NCBI GenBank assembly: GCA_002339355.1
Contig: DDKQ01000083.1
Location: 1 to 13,913 of the forward strand
Direction: 5' to 3'
DNA length: 13,913 nt
From: Candidatus Subteraquimicrobium carltonvillense
GTDB taxonomy: Bacteria; Actinomycetota; Aquicultoria; Subteraquimicrobiales; Subteraquimicrobiaceae
In this document: in pieces, positions 1 to 7,375 of the stretch
Numbering within the stretch: position 1 is the stretch's first letter
How the letters are laid out: the number at the start of each line of letters is the position of its first letter
Notes under the pieces: model-generated
The model's database searches: none
The model's input: only the letters and a program-made list of their open reading frames with translations
What the model was told of the DNA's origin: nothing
Made by a program: the position numbers and the translations under genes

Positions 1-1565
1 GCCTCCTCTGCTTTTTTTGCCTTCTGAAGCTGCATACATGTTTCGGTTCGCGCATTTAAGACCGCTTCTTTAACCGCTACATCTTTCTTGATGGTCACCC
101 CGATCTCTTCTAAGACCTCAAGTCTTTCCTCAATTTGCTCAATTGTTGAGGTATTATCCTTCAATGAAATGAAACATCGTTCTAATTCTTCTTTGAATTG
201 TTCTAAAAGATTCTGGCGTTCTGCATGGGTAAGTTCCTTTTTACAAAGAGGGCATCTGGCTTCAGGAAGGCTTTTCATTAGTTCTATCTTTTCTTCGGTG
301 GTCTTCACTTTTTCTTTTAAAGTCCCACTCTCGCTTATCACTTGAGATTTCTTTTGTTGAAGATTCAAAAAATCCTCTCTTAAGGTCTCCAGCCTTTCCT
401 CTTTTCCCTTTAGGAGGACTAGCTCTTCCTCGATCTTCTTCAATTTCTGTTCCAGGGCTTTTATTTCCGAAGCATCAAGGGAAAGCTCCGTCTCCTTTCT
501 CTTTAAATTCTCTATCTTGGTCTCAAGAGCGCTTCGGCTTTGGACATAAGCTTTCTCTGTCTCTCGCATGGCGTTTAGAATTTCATTTTGGCGGCGGGCT
601 TTTTCGGCGAGTTTTTCTTCGAGAACTCTTGAGTCTTTGAGCTCGCGATGGCCTTCCCTAATGCGCTCTGAATCGGCGATAAGCTCCTGAGCTTGCTCGA
701 TCTCCATCCGGCATCGTTGAATCTGAGTCTCGATGGTTTCCAATTCCTTCTTAAGTTGGGACATCCTCACCTTAAGCTCTTTAGCCTCAGAAATTTTACT
801 CTCCAATTTCACCTTCTGTTCCCTTAAGCGTCCTAAATTTTCCTCGCTGGCGGTGATATCACCTTGAAGACATTCCAGTTTGTGAGTCAAAGATTCGATT
901 TCCCTTTTGTATTCGTCTTCCTTGGCTAATTCCTCATCTATTCTTTGGATTTGGACATTTGAGATTTGCACATCCTTCTCTCGTTCCCTTTTGCGTTCTT
1001 TTGCTCTCTCTTCCAGTTCATCGTAGAAGGAAAGACCGAGGATATCTGCAAGGATTTCCTTCCTTTGGTTGGGATTTTTGGTGGTAAAACTATCGGCTTT
1101 GCCTTGAAGGATGAAGGCTGAATTAACGAAGGTTTCATAATCCATGCGCAAAATATTGTTGATTTTCTCTTGGGTCTCATGGATCGTATCAGCGGTCAAA
1201 GATCGCCATGCCCGCCCCCCGACTTGTCGGGGGGCATCCAAGATCTGGAATTCCAACCTCGTTGAACCCCGTCCTGCCCTTGCCCGAGATCGAATGACCC
1301 TGTATCTTTGTTTTTCGAGTTCAAAGGTGAACTCGACCTGCATGTGATCTTCGTGGATGTGGATGAGATCATCAACACCCAACCCACGTCTATCTACTCC
1401 TCGAGCCCTTCCCCAGAGGCACCAGGTGATCGCATCGAGGAGAGCGGATTTGCCGTGTCCGTTGGGACCCGAAAGACAAGCCGTGTGGATGTTGGAAAAG
1501 CTCAATGGCTCTGGCATGTATTTGTAGCTCATGAAGTTGGTCACCCGAAGTTCCACTGGGATCAT
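1..1565 (-). CDS. sbcC: SbcC/Rad50-type ATPase, N-terminal part (cut by window edge)
   Basis: The large subunit of the SbcCD exonuclease/endonuclease, an ABC-type ATPase that bridges DNA ends and opens hairpins with SbcD. The reading frame is open from the start to the window edge (about 521 residues), so the C-terminal half with Walker B lies outside. Visible parts are Walker A GPNGHGKS (residues 33-40), a Q-loop in FILQGKADSF (about 151-160), a charged heptad-rich coiled coil from about residue 180, and the zinc-hook CPLC (Cys438 and Cys441), which marks the apex. The ATG at 1565 overlaps a preceding TGA; an AAGGAG lies 12 nt upstream. It follows sbcD by 27 nt, so the two are probably co-transcribed from the SOS-controlled promoter. 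Residues 111-118 are encoded by a palindromic repeat and look like an insertion. Identification is firm; the choice of start is slightly less so. Confidence 0.93.
   Translation of the reverse strand, partial: MIPVELRVTNFMSYKYMPEPLSFSNIHTACLSGPNGHGKSALLDAITWCLWGRARGVDRRGLGVDDLIHIHEDHMQVEFTFELEKQRYRVIRSRARAGRGSTRLEFQILDAPRQVGGRAWRSLTADTIHETQEKINNILRMDYETFVNSAFILQGKADSFTTKNPNQRKEILADILGLSFYDELEERAKERKREREKDVQISNVQIQRIDEELAKEDEYKREIESLTHKLECLQGDITASEENLGRLREQKVKLESKISEAKELKVRMSQLKKELETIETQIQRCRMEIEQAQELIADSERIREGHRELKDSRVLEEKLAEKARRQNEILNAMRETEKAYVQSRSALETKIENLKRKETELSLDASEIKALEQKLKKIEEELVLLKGKEERLETLREDFLNLQQKKSQVISESGTLKEKVKTTEEKIELMKSLPEARCPLCKKELTHAERQNLLEQFKEELERCFISLKDNTSTIEQIEERLEVLEEIGVTIKKDVAVKEAVLNARTETCMQLQKAKKAEE
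1214..1235. repeat. GC-rich palindrome inside sbcC
   Basis: Two 10-base arms, GCCCCCCGAC and GTCGGGGGGC, flank a central TT. The element lies in frame in sbcC and encodes APRQVGGR between the first beta-strands of the ATPase head and the RSLT segment. A similar CCCGCCCC-plus-palindrome pattern occurs in sbcD and near 10403, suggesting a dispersed repeat family. Confidence 0.75.
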
Positions 1566-1592
1566 AGGTTCATCGCACTCCTTAAGGATTTC

Positions 1593-2867
1593 CTACAGAC
1601 CCGAAGGCGTCTGGATTTGTTGGACTTCGCCGATGAGCTCTCCAGCGAATTTAAGGAGCTCGTCTCTTCTTTCTTTCAGGTCTTCCCTTGATAAGATGTA
1701 TTCTTCCAGAGCTACGAGGGGTCCTGCGGCTTCGGTTAAGTTGGGATTCCTCGTTCGAACATCTTCGCCTAAGGATTCTATATCCACGTAGGCAATGTAA
1801 TGAGCGGAGGAAAGGCTTTTAAGAATTTCATCCCTTTGAACGAGATGTCTTAAGTGCGAAGGAACTTTTATTCTCACCCTGACCACGGCGTCTTTGACAT
1901 CGTGCTCAGCAATGAACTTAAGAACCTCCAAGGTGGGATTGGTCGTAAGGCATTGGATATCAAGGCTTAAGAATCTTCTCGCCGGTGTCTTTTCGAATTT
2001 GTAGGTCACACCGTTTTTGGACCCCGACTTCGCCGGGGCGGGTAGTTCGATGACGCAGAAGCCCTTATCCTCCTTTTCTTCACCGAAGTCTATCCTCTCT
2101 ATGCTTCCCGAGTAGATCATGAGAGGCGATTCCTCCAACACTTGGTGGCGATGGATGTGTCCCAAAGCGATATAATCCCATTCATCTTTAAGCAAAGCGC
2201 TGGGTGATATGGTAAGGTCATTTCCCACCGAGATGGTCTGCTCTGAACCAAGCTTTGCTGTGGATACGCTGATGTGAGCGGCAAGTATCGAGGGAATTTC
2301 GCCCCTACAGGCTGCTTCAGCTGCTAAATGATCCACGAATGACTCGATCTCCTTGGCCATAATCTGATTTATTTCCTCGACCGTCTTATCCTTGTATTCA
2401 TCAAGTTTTAGAAGTTGGCTCTTGGGGAAATGGGGGAGGGTTGCCACCTGGACCTTCCCTTGATGGGTGTCGATGATGTGGATCCTTGGGTCTCTGGCGA
2501 CGATTACCCCCTCTACCTCAAGAGCATCGAAGACTGCCAGGGAGTGTGCATATTTTTCAGTATTTGGAACATCATGGTTTCCCACCAATAGTAGAACTTT
2601 TATTCCCGCCCGGGTGAGTCTCCTTATTTGTTTTGCAAACTCCCTTTGTAGGGTTGGAGAGGGGTTTTTCGTGCGATAGGCATCCCCCGCAAAGATGACC
2701 AAAGCTATATCATTCTCAAGAGCGTAATTCACGCAGGTAGAGAAGGATTTTAGGAAATCCAAGATGCGCTGATTGAGCCCCGTGGCGGAATCTATCTTGC
2801 CGTAATTTTCCATTCCAAGGTGTAGATCGGCAAAGTGTAGAACTCTTACTGACTTCAATGACACCAT
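1593..2867 (-). CDS. sbcD: SbcD/Mre11-type exonuclease subunit
   Basis: The calcineurin-like metallophosphoesterase subunit of SbcCD, acting on DNA ends and hairpins in a manganese-dependent way in the known family. The 424-residue protein shows the ordered metal-binding motifs: DLH (D14, H16), AGD, GNHD and GHIH, followed by a C-terminal capping region. An upstream ATG at 2921 would extend it by 18 residues, but that extension would translate the SOS box. The ATG at 2867 is therefore preferred; it has AAAGGG 9 nt upstream and begins MVSLKSVRVLHFADLHLG. Residues about 277-283 (PAKSGS) are encoded by a palindromic repeat, apparently inserted between two beta-strands. It heads the sbcD-sbcC operon, with sbcC starting 27 nt after its stop. 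Confidence 0.93.
   Translation of the reverse strand: MVSLKSVRVLHFADLHLGMENYGKIDSATGLNQRILDFLKSFSTCVNYALENDIALVIFAGDAYRTKNPSPTLQREFAKQIRRLTRAGIKVLLLVGNHDVPNTEKYAHSLAVFDALEVEGVIVARDPRIHIIDTHQGKVQVATLPHFPKSQLLKLDEYKDKTVEEINQIMAKEIESFVDHLAAEAACRGEIPSILAAHISVSTAKLGSEQTISVGNDLTISPSALLKDEWDYIALGHIHRHQVLEESPLMIYSGSIERIDFGEEKEDKGFCVIELPAPAKSGSKNGVTYKFEKTPARRFLSLDIQCLTTNPTLEVLKFIAEHDVKDAVVRVRIKVPSHLRHLVQRDEILKSLSSAHYIAYVDIESLGEDVRTRNPNLTEAAGPLVALEEYILSREDLKERRDELLKFAGELIGEVQQIQTPSGL
2022..2038. repeat. Degenerate palindrome inside sbcD
   Basis: CCCCG and CGGGG arms enclose a short centre and are followed by CGGG, giving the same general form as the element at 1214-1235. It is in frame and encodes the PAPAKSGS stretch of SbcD. 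Smaller and less perfect than the sbcC copy. Confidence 0.55.
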
Positions 2868-2886
2868 CCCCGTATACCCTTTGTAT

Positions 2887-2910
2887 TTTTTCGAACAGCT
2901 GTTCGAAAAA
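2887..2910. promoter_or_regulatory. LexA/SOS box controlling sbcDC
   Basis: A perfect 24-bp palindrome with core CGAACAGCTGTTCG (2892-2905). It matches the Gram-positive/actinobacterial LexA operator pattern CGAAC-N4-GTTCG, extended to TCGAAC-N4-GTTCGA. It lies about 25 bp upstream of the sbcD start and just downstream of the predicted -10, where a bound repressor would block initiation. The match and position are seen directly; LexA control is inferred. Confidence 0.85.
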
Positions 2911-2911
2911 T

Positions 2912-2940
2912 AGCTTATCAACTAGGCGGAAAAATTTCAA
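2912..2940 (-). promoter_or_regulatory. Predicted sigma-A promoter of sbcDC
   Basis: On the minus strand, TTGAAA (2935-2940) is separated by 17 bp from TAAGCT (2912-2917). The -35 is good, the -10 is weak, and the spacing is ideal. The SOS box directly follows the -10, which supports both calls. Confidence 0.5.
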
Positions 2941-3112
2941 CCCAAATTTGAGGATAACCGAACTTTTTTACGAAGATTCCCTTATGATTTATCCCTTCTT
3001 TTACAGGAATCCATGGAAGGTTGGAGAATTTTTCCTAATTAAATCGAAAATGGATGGTGGCGGTCGAAGTGTTGTATTATAGTTACGCGGCAAGTTGATA
3101 AAGAGGGTCAAA

Positions 3113-3154
3113 GGTCATGAGTCATGGGTCACGGGATAGTTCTCCTGACTCATG
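3113..3154. repeat. GTCATGA-word repeat with inverted arms
   Basis: Repeated GTCATGA/GTCATGG/GTCACGG words. CATGAGTCA at 3116-3124 is exactly inverted at 3146-3154, giving a possible 9-bp stem with a 21-nt loop. The element lies in the sbcD-mgtC divergent spacer, just upstream of the MgtC-like gene. Confidence 0.6.
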
Positions 3155-3181
3155 TGTTCGGAGTTAAAGGGGGCATTATAA

Positions 3182-3835
3182 ATGATTGGGATTGTGGAAG
3201 TTGTTATAAGGTTAGTTCTAGCCACCTTCCTCGGTGGCATCATAGGCTACCAGCGAGAGAGAGCTGAGAAACCAGCTGGTTTGCGCACCCATGTTTTGGT
3301 TTGTATGGCTTCAGCCTTGTTCATGTTGGTTTCGGTTTATCCCTTTTCCGGAAAGCCATATGTGGACACAAGTCGAATCGCCGCGGCGGTCGTGGTGGGT
3401 ATCGGCTTCTTGGGAGCGGGTGCCATCATTCAACAAGGAAGCATAGTGCGGGGATTAACGACGGCGGCAAGCATCTGGGGAGTAGCGGCAATAGGACTGG
3501 CTGTGGGGATTGGTTTTTATGTCCCAGCTTTGGTGACTACCATTTTGATACTCTTCGTTCTCTCCGTCTTTAAGGAAGTTGAGTTGAAAATCCTAAGGGG
3601 TCGGAGAGTTTTGACCATGATCTCGGAGGATCGACCCGGACAACTGGGGAAGGTTGGCTCTACTCTGGGCGAGCTGGGTGTAAATATAAAGGATGTCCAT
3701 TTGGAGTGCGATGAAGAGCGGAAGACTTGCACCATTAAGTTAGTTATCGATGTGCCTTCGGGTGTGCATTCTGAAGAGGTCACGAAAAGGCTCTCCAAGA
3801 TTGAAGGACTGAGCCGGGTGTACTGGGAGGCATAG
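3182..3835 (+). CDS. MgtC/SapB family membrane protein with ACT-like C-terminal domain
   Basis: A 217-residue inner-membrane protein. The first ~135 residues carry several hydrophobic segments and the family signatures GGIIGYQRERAEKPAGLRTH (residues ~18-37) and GIGFLGAGAII. The cytoplasmic tail (about 140-217), with SEDRPGQLGKVGSTLGELGVNI, reads like an ACT domain, a small-ligand or protein-binding module. MgtC proteins are linked to magnesium limitation, acid or phosphate homeostasis and F-ATPase modulation in studied bacteria; the exact role of this type is unknown. A GGGGG ribosome site sits 8 nt before the ATG. Its stop directly abuts the next gene's start, indicating translational coupling with the DUF523 gene. 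Confidence 0.9.
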   Translation: MIGIVEVVIRLVLATFLGGIIGYQRERAEKPAGLRTHVLVCMASALFMLVSVYPFSGKPYVDTSRIAAAVVVGIGFLGAGAIIQQGSIVRGLTTAASIWGVAAIGLAVGIGFYVPALVTTILILFVLSVFKEVELKILRGRRVLTMISEDRPGQLGKVGSTLGELGVNIKDVHLECDEERKTCTIKLVIDVPSGVHSEEVTKRLSKIEGLSRVYWEA

Positions 3836-4330
3836 ATGAACGAAGGGACGAAGGACGAGGCTCGAGGGTGGAGAGACGAGAGACGATACATAGTGAGTGC
3901 CTGTTTGGCGGGCATAAATTGTAGATACGATGGGGAAAACAAGCTTCTGAGGAAGGTGCAAAGACTGGTCAGGCAGGGTAAGGCCATCCCCGTTTGCCCT
4001 GAACAGTTGGGGGGACTTCCCACACCGCGCTTACCCATGGAAATTCAGGGTGGAAGTGGAAAGGATGTTCTCGATGGAAGAACAGGTGTTTTCACAAAAG
4101 AAGGCGAGGATGTGACCTCTCAGTGTATAAAAGGAGCTCATGAGGTTCTTAAATTGGCGAAATTGGTTGGGGCAAGGGTGGCTATCCTTAAGGCGAGAAG
4201 TCCCTCTTGCGGCTATGGACAGGTTTACGATGGTACTTTCACCAATAATTTGAGGAAGGGAGAAGGTGTGACCGCTTCCCTGCTGAGGAGGGAAGGAATC
4301 GAGATAATAACTGAGGAGGAGCTGAATTAG
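3836..4330 (+). CDS. DUF523 / TudS-like iron-sulfur protein
   Basis: A 164-residue DUF523 protein, the family that includes the thiouracil desulfurase TudS, which uses a [4Fe-4S] cluster held by three cysteines. Candidate ligands are Cys23 in SACLAG, Cys54 in VCPEQLGG and Cys125 in SPSCG; Cys29 is also present. Other family marks are NCRYDG, GGLPTPR and KARSPSCG. The start is supported by GGGAGG five nt before the ATG, inside the end of the previous gene. Residues 1-16 are encoded by a GACGA-word repeat and precede the normal family start (YIVSACLAG), so they are probably a dispensable tail. Desulfurase activity is inferred from the family only. Confidence 0.88.
   Translation: MNEGTKDEARGWRDERRYIVSACLAGINCRYDGENKLLRKVQRLVRQGKAIPVCPEQLGGLPTPRLPMEIQGGSGKDVLDGRTGVFTKEGEDVTSQCIKGAHEVLKLAKLVGARVAILKARSPSCGYGQVYDGTFTNNLRKGEGVTASLLRREGIEIITEEELN
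3838..3887. repeat. GACGA-word repeat overlapping the start of the DUF523 gene
   Basis: Degenerate repeats of GGGACGA, GGACGAG and GAGACGAG. The tract begins two bases after the start of the ATG and encodes the N-terminal tail of the DUF523 protein. It has the character of the spacer word repeats seen elsewhere in the window, but here it is translated. Confidence 0.6.
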
Positions 4331-4370
4331 GTGGGTGAGTTTAAGGCGGGTGACTGTGTGGGGTAAGGTC

Positions 4371-5375
4371 ATGAAGAAAGCGATCTTTGGTATCGAAGAA
4401 GAAATTTTCATTGTAGAGCCGGAAAAACCAACCCTTAGATCCCTTTACTACCTGGCTAGGCTGCTCTGGAAAGATCCCCGATTCTACTACTTTCATACAG
4501 CCTCCAATTTCGCTCGGGGAAGGGATATAAAACAGGGTCTGATGAGCGGAATAGAGATCAGCACCTCCATGCATCAGGATGTCGACTCCCTCATTGAAGA
4601 CCTTGCCTCTCGCAGAAAAGATTTGATGGACATGTGCCAGGGCTTAATAATCCCTCTGGGTCATCTCATAAACTACGAAGCTCCTACCAACACCTGTGCT
4701 TTGCAAATTCACATCGGTAGTGTGGAGGATCAACAGCGTGTTTACAAAAATCTCGTCCATTTTCTCCCCCTGCTCATTCTTCTCACGGTCAATTCTCCCT
4801 ATGCTCGGGGGAAGTATTTCGGTCAATCCTTTAGAATTGCCAAATCCTTCGCCATAGGCTGCTTGAGATCGGATTGGGAATATAGATTTCAGGATATAAT
4901 TTTGGCTAAAAGATTGGGCACCATAGAGATCAGAGTATTTGACCCCATTTGGGATTTAGGGAGAATCAGGACGCTAGTTAGAGTGATAAAGGCCATAGTC
5001 GATTCCGAAAGGAATTTTGATTTTGACATCACTCGATATAATGAGCTCAGATTTCAAATCGCTGTACATGGATATGATGGATCTCTGGATGAGATTTTCG
5101 ATGAGCTGGTAGAACTTCATCATGTACCCAAAGAACTGTTTTTAAACACCCCTTCGGATCAAGTAAAGAGCTATTTCGAACGGAATGGTCTATTGAGAAC
5201 CTACTCAGCTTTAGACAACGCTTATAGAACTGGCATTTTCGAATCTAAATCCCTTCCGGAGATGGAACATGGAGAACCGTCTTGGGAAAGTCCGCTCAAA
5301 ATTTGCGCTGGATTTTTGGGTTATTACATACCGAAGTTACCCTATTGCCTTTGGAAGGTATGGAGGGAATGGTAA
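4371..5375 (+). CDS. Glutamate-cysteine ligase-like (GCS2 family) carboxylate-amine ligase
   Basis: A 334-residue member of the GCS2/YbdK superfamily, ATP-dependent ligases that join a carboxylate to an amine (for example glutamate to cysteine). The N-terminal GIEEEIFIVEP matches the family's G-x-E-E-E strand that binds metal and ATP. ALQIHIGSVED and TIEIRVFDP fit the later catalytic strands. A GTG at 4335 would add 12 residues, but the ATG at 4371, preceded by GGGGTAAGG and starting MKKAIFGIEEE, fits family starts. It sits 40 nt after the DUF523 gene. The substrate cannot be read from sequence; gamma-glutamylcysteine synthesis is one option, and a different amine ligase is equally possible. 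Confidence 0.8.
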   Translation: MKKAIFGIEEEIFIVEPEKPTLRSLYYLARLLWKDPRFYYFHTASNFARGRDIKQGLMSGIEISTSMHQDVDSLIEDLASRRKDLMDMCQGLIIPLGHLINYEAPTNTCALQIHIGSVEDQQRVYKNLVHFLPLLILLTVNSPYARGKYFGQSFRIAKSFAIGCLRSDWEYRFQDIILAKRLGTIEIRVFDPIWDLGRIRTLVRVIKAIVDSERNFDFDITRYNELRFQIAVHGYDGSLDEIFDELVELHHVPKELFLNTPSDQVKSYFERNGLLRTYSALDNAYRTGIFESKSLPEMEHGEPSWESPLKICAGFLGYYIPKLPYCLWKVWREW

Positions 5376-5379
5376 AACC

Positions 5380-5409
5380 GGTCAATGGTTAAATGGTTAA
5401 TGGTTATGG
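5380..5409. repeat. GGTTAAT-word repeat between the GCS2 and psd genes
   Basis: Four degenerate direct copies of (A)TGGTTA, AT-rich. They fill most of the 50-nt spacer, immediately before the GGGGTGAT ribosome site of psd. Confidence 0.6.
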
Positions 5410-5425
5410 GCGGGGTGATTTCTAA

Positions 5426-6184
5426 ATGTACGTTTCGAACTGGATTATTTCGTCTGTTCTTTTTTTCATTATCTTAATCTTCGGAGCTTTCTTTTATTTG
5501 AGGAAGGTGTGGTTCTATAGAGACCCTTTGAGGATTCCACCTAAAAAGGACGGCGTAATCATTTCCCCTGCTGATGGAAGGGTGTTATATATAGAAAAGA
5601 TAACGGGGGGCGAGGTTCATTCAAGGAAATTGAACCAGCGGATCAAATTAAGGGAAATCACGAAACTGGGGTTGGATGAGGAAATCAAAAATGGTTGGCT
5701 GGTGGGCATCTATATGTCTCCCTTAGATGTGCATTTCAACTATTCACCCATTGCCGGAATGGTGAAAAAGATTCTCCACATCCCAGCCAGGATAAATTTA
5801 CCCATGGTCGATTTGTGGGAGTATATTAACCTGGTGTTTTTGCGGAGAGCGGTAGATTTATTCGCTAAAAAATTTCACTTTTTCAACGAACGCAACGTCT
5901 TAGCCCTGGAAGGCAAGGATATTTCGGTCATCGTCGTGGAGATAGCGGACAGATTCGTCAATAAGATCACTTGTTTCGTTAGAGAGGGAGAATTCTTAAA
6001 AATTGGACAAAAGCTTTCCTTCATCGAGCGTGGTTCGCAGGTCGATCTCATAATTTTGCCTCCCCGGGCAGGGAAGGAAAATTTGGACTTTAAGGTAAGA
6101 TGCGGTGAACAGGTCTACGGGGGTCAAACAATTTTGGCCGAATACCGATGTAAACCCAAAAAGTGCAAAACTCGGCGGCACTAA
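5426..6184 (+). CDS. psd: Phosphatidylserine decarboxylase-type proenzyme
   Basis: Predicted to decarboxylate phosphatidylserine (or a related archaetidyl- or modified serine lipid) to the ethanolamine lipid, at the membrane. It has 252 residues. An N-terminal membrane segment (about 7-25) precedes WFYRDPLRIPP and SPADGRV (47-53). SPLDVHFN (D101, H103) and NERN follow. ERGSQVDL (G203, S204) is the expected self-cleavage site, at which Ser204 becomes the pyruvoyl cofactor. The conserved G-S pair is intact, so the enzyme should be active. The length is near that of the short bacterial/archaeal type. The ribosome site is GGGGTGAT. No phosphatidylserine synthase is present in the window, so the substrate is by family. 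Confidence 0.88.
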   Translation: MYVSNWIISSVLFFIILIFGAFFYLRKVWFYRDPLRIPPKKDGVIISPADGRVLYIEKITGGEVHSRKLNQRIKLREITKLGLDEEIKNGWLVGIYMSPLDVHFNYSPIAGMVKKILHIPARINLPMVDLWEYINLVFLRRAVDLFAKKFHFFNERNVLALEGKDISVIVVEIADRFVNKITCFVREGEFLKIGQKLSFIERGSQVDLIILPPRAGKENLDFKVRCGEQVYGGQTILAEYRCKPKKCKTRRH

Positions 6185-6215
6185 GTTTCAGAAAGTCGAA
6201 AGTAAGTAACGGTAG

Positions 6216-6233
6216 TTTCCAGTTGGCTGGAAA
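6216..6233. other. Small perfect hairpin after psd
   Basis: TTTCCAG and CTGGAAA arms (7 bp) around a TTGG loop. An A-run rather than a T-run follows on the plus strand, so it is not a classical terminator there. It may stabilise or process the transcript between psd and the next gene. Confidence 0.4.
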
Positions 6234-6266
6234 AACACAAACCAGCAAACCAGCAAACAAGCAAAC
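6233..6266. repeat. AAACCAGC-word repeat
   Basis: Degenerate tandem copies of AAACCAGC/AAACAAGC. They occupy the spacer between psd and the thiouridylase-like gene and differ from the words in the other spacers. Confidence 0.65.
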
Positions 6267-6288
6267 GGTGAGGTGTGGTGGGGTGAAT

Positions 6289-7293
6289 GTGACAAAAGCC
6301 GTGGCTCTGCTTTCGGGTGGATTGGACAGCATGCTTGCGATAAAGGTAATCCAAGAGCAGGGTATCCAAGTTGTCGGGGTGAGTTTTGTTACTCCTTTCT
6401 TTTCCGCCAAAAGGGCTAAGGAAGCTGCCAAACAACTCTCAATACCCCTTCATATTTTCGATATCACCCATGAACATTTGGAAATAGTTAAAAGACCGAA
6501 GTACGGATATGGAAAATATATGAATCCTTGCATCGATTGTCACGCCCTTCTGGTCAAGAAGGCTGGGGAATTTATGGAGCAAGTTGGAGCGTCCTTCATC
6601 GTAAGCGGAGAAGTCCTTGGGGAACGCCCAAAATCGCAGAACAGAACGGCTTTAAGGATTGTGGAAAAGGAATCGGGTTACAGGGGATACCTTTTGCGAC
6701 CTCTCTCGGCTAAGTTGCTTCCTTGAACGGTACCCGAGGAGAAAGGGTTGGTGGATAGAGAAAGGCTCCTATCCATTCAGGGGCGATCACGCAAGCCCCA
6801 GCTGGAGTTGGCGGAAAGGTATGGTTTTAAAGATTTTCCTACCCCTGCGGGAGGATGTCTACTTACCGATCCCATTTTTTCTCAACGGTTAAGGGATTTA
6901 CTGGCGGAGAAGAAGAATCCCACCATAAACGATTTGGAGTTGCTCAAATTGGGAAGGCACTTCCGCTCCCCGGAAGGGATAAAAATAGTTGTAGCCAGAA
7001 ATCAAAGGGAGAATGAACTCTTTCTGGAGCTTACCCAACCCGATGATTGGATTTTTCAGGTTAAGGGATATCCCGGTCCGCGGACTCTGGTCAGGGGCAA
7101 AGATGTTGGGGAACAGACCATAAAGGAAGCAGCCATCTTGACCGCAAGGTACAGCAAGGCTAGAAATTTGCCTCGAGTAAAAGTGGGATATTGTAGACCT
7201 GGGGAGGAAGAAAAGATCATCGAGGCTGAACACCCTTTGAAAAGTCTGTCGAGCTCCGTTAACGAAGCGTATCAAAACGAATGTAAAATGTAA
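6289..7293 (+). CDS. PP-loop tRNA thiolation (ThiI/MnmA-like) protein interrupted by an in-frame TGA
   Basis: Reads as one 334-codon gene if TGA codon 146 (6724-6726) is decoded. The N-terminal half has the ATP-pyrophosphatase loop SGGLDS (residues 9-14) and a CIDCH pair (Cys81, Cys84), typical of enzymes that put sulfur on tRNA. After the TGA the frame continues unchanged with TVPEEKGLVDRERLLSIQGRSRKPQLELA and PTPAGGCLL. It ends with a region resembling the NFACT-R RNA-binding fold (KIVVARNQRENELF ... PGPRTLV). The protein is conserved on both sides, so it is one gene. The stop may be a point mutation, a sequencing error, a recoded codon, or a split: GAGGAG at 6736-6741 lies before TTG 6748 and GTG 6751, allowing re-initiation. 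The start chosen is GTG 6289, with GGGG 5 nt upstream; GTG 6283 is possible. Confidence 0.8.
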
Positions 7294-7325
7294 AAAAGCT
7301 TTTAAAAGGTATTCTTGGGTAGAAT

Positions 7326-7353
7326 GTGAACCGTGAACAAATTTACTGTGAAC
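7326..7353. repeat. GTGAAC-word repeat before mtnP
   Basis: GTGAACCGTGAAC at 7326-7338 plus another GTGAAC at 7348-7353. The same word recurs at 9663 and 10458, and inverted at 9305. Confidence 0.65.
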
Positions 7354-7375
7354 TATAAGGGGAGGGTGATTATTT

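Noticed and set aside
1308..1691. 127-codon plus-strand frame across the sbcC start
   Set aside because: It is antisense to conserved SbcC and SbcD coding sequence and shows no recognisable motif.
2868..2921. Longer N-terminus for SbcD starting at 2921
   Set aside because: It would translate the SOS box and start close to the predicted -10; family proteins begin near the HFADLHLG strand.
3517..4038. 173-codon minus-strand frame
   Set aside because: Antisense to the MgtC-like and DUF523 genes, with no motif or ribosome site.
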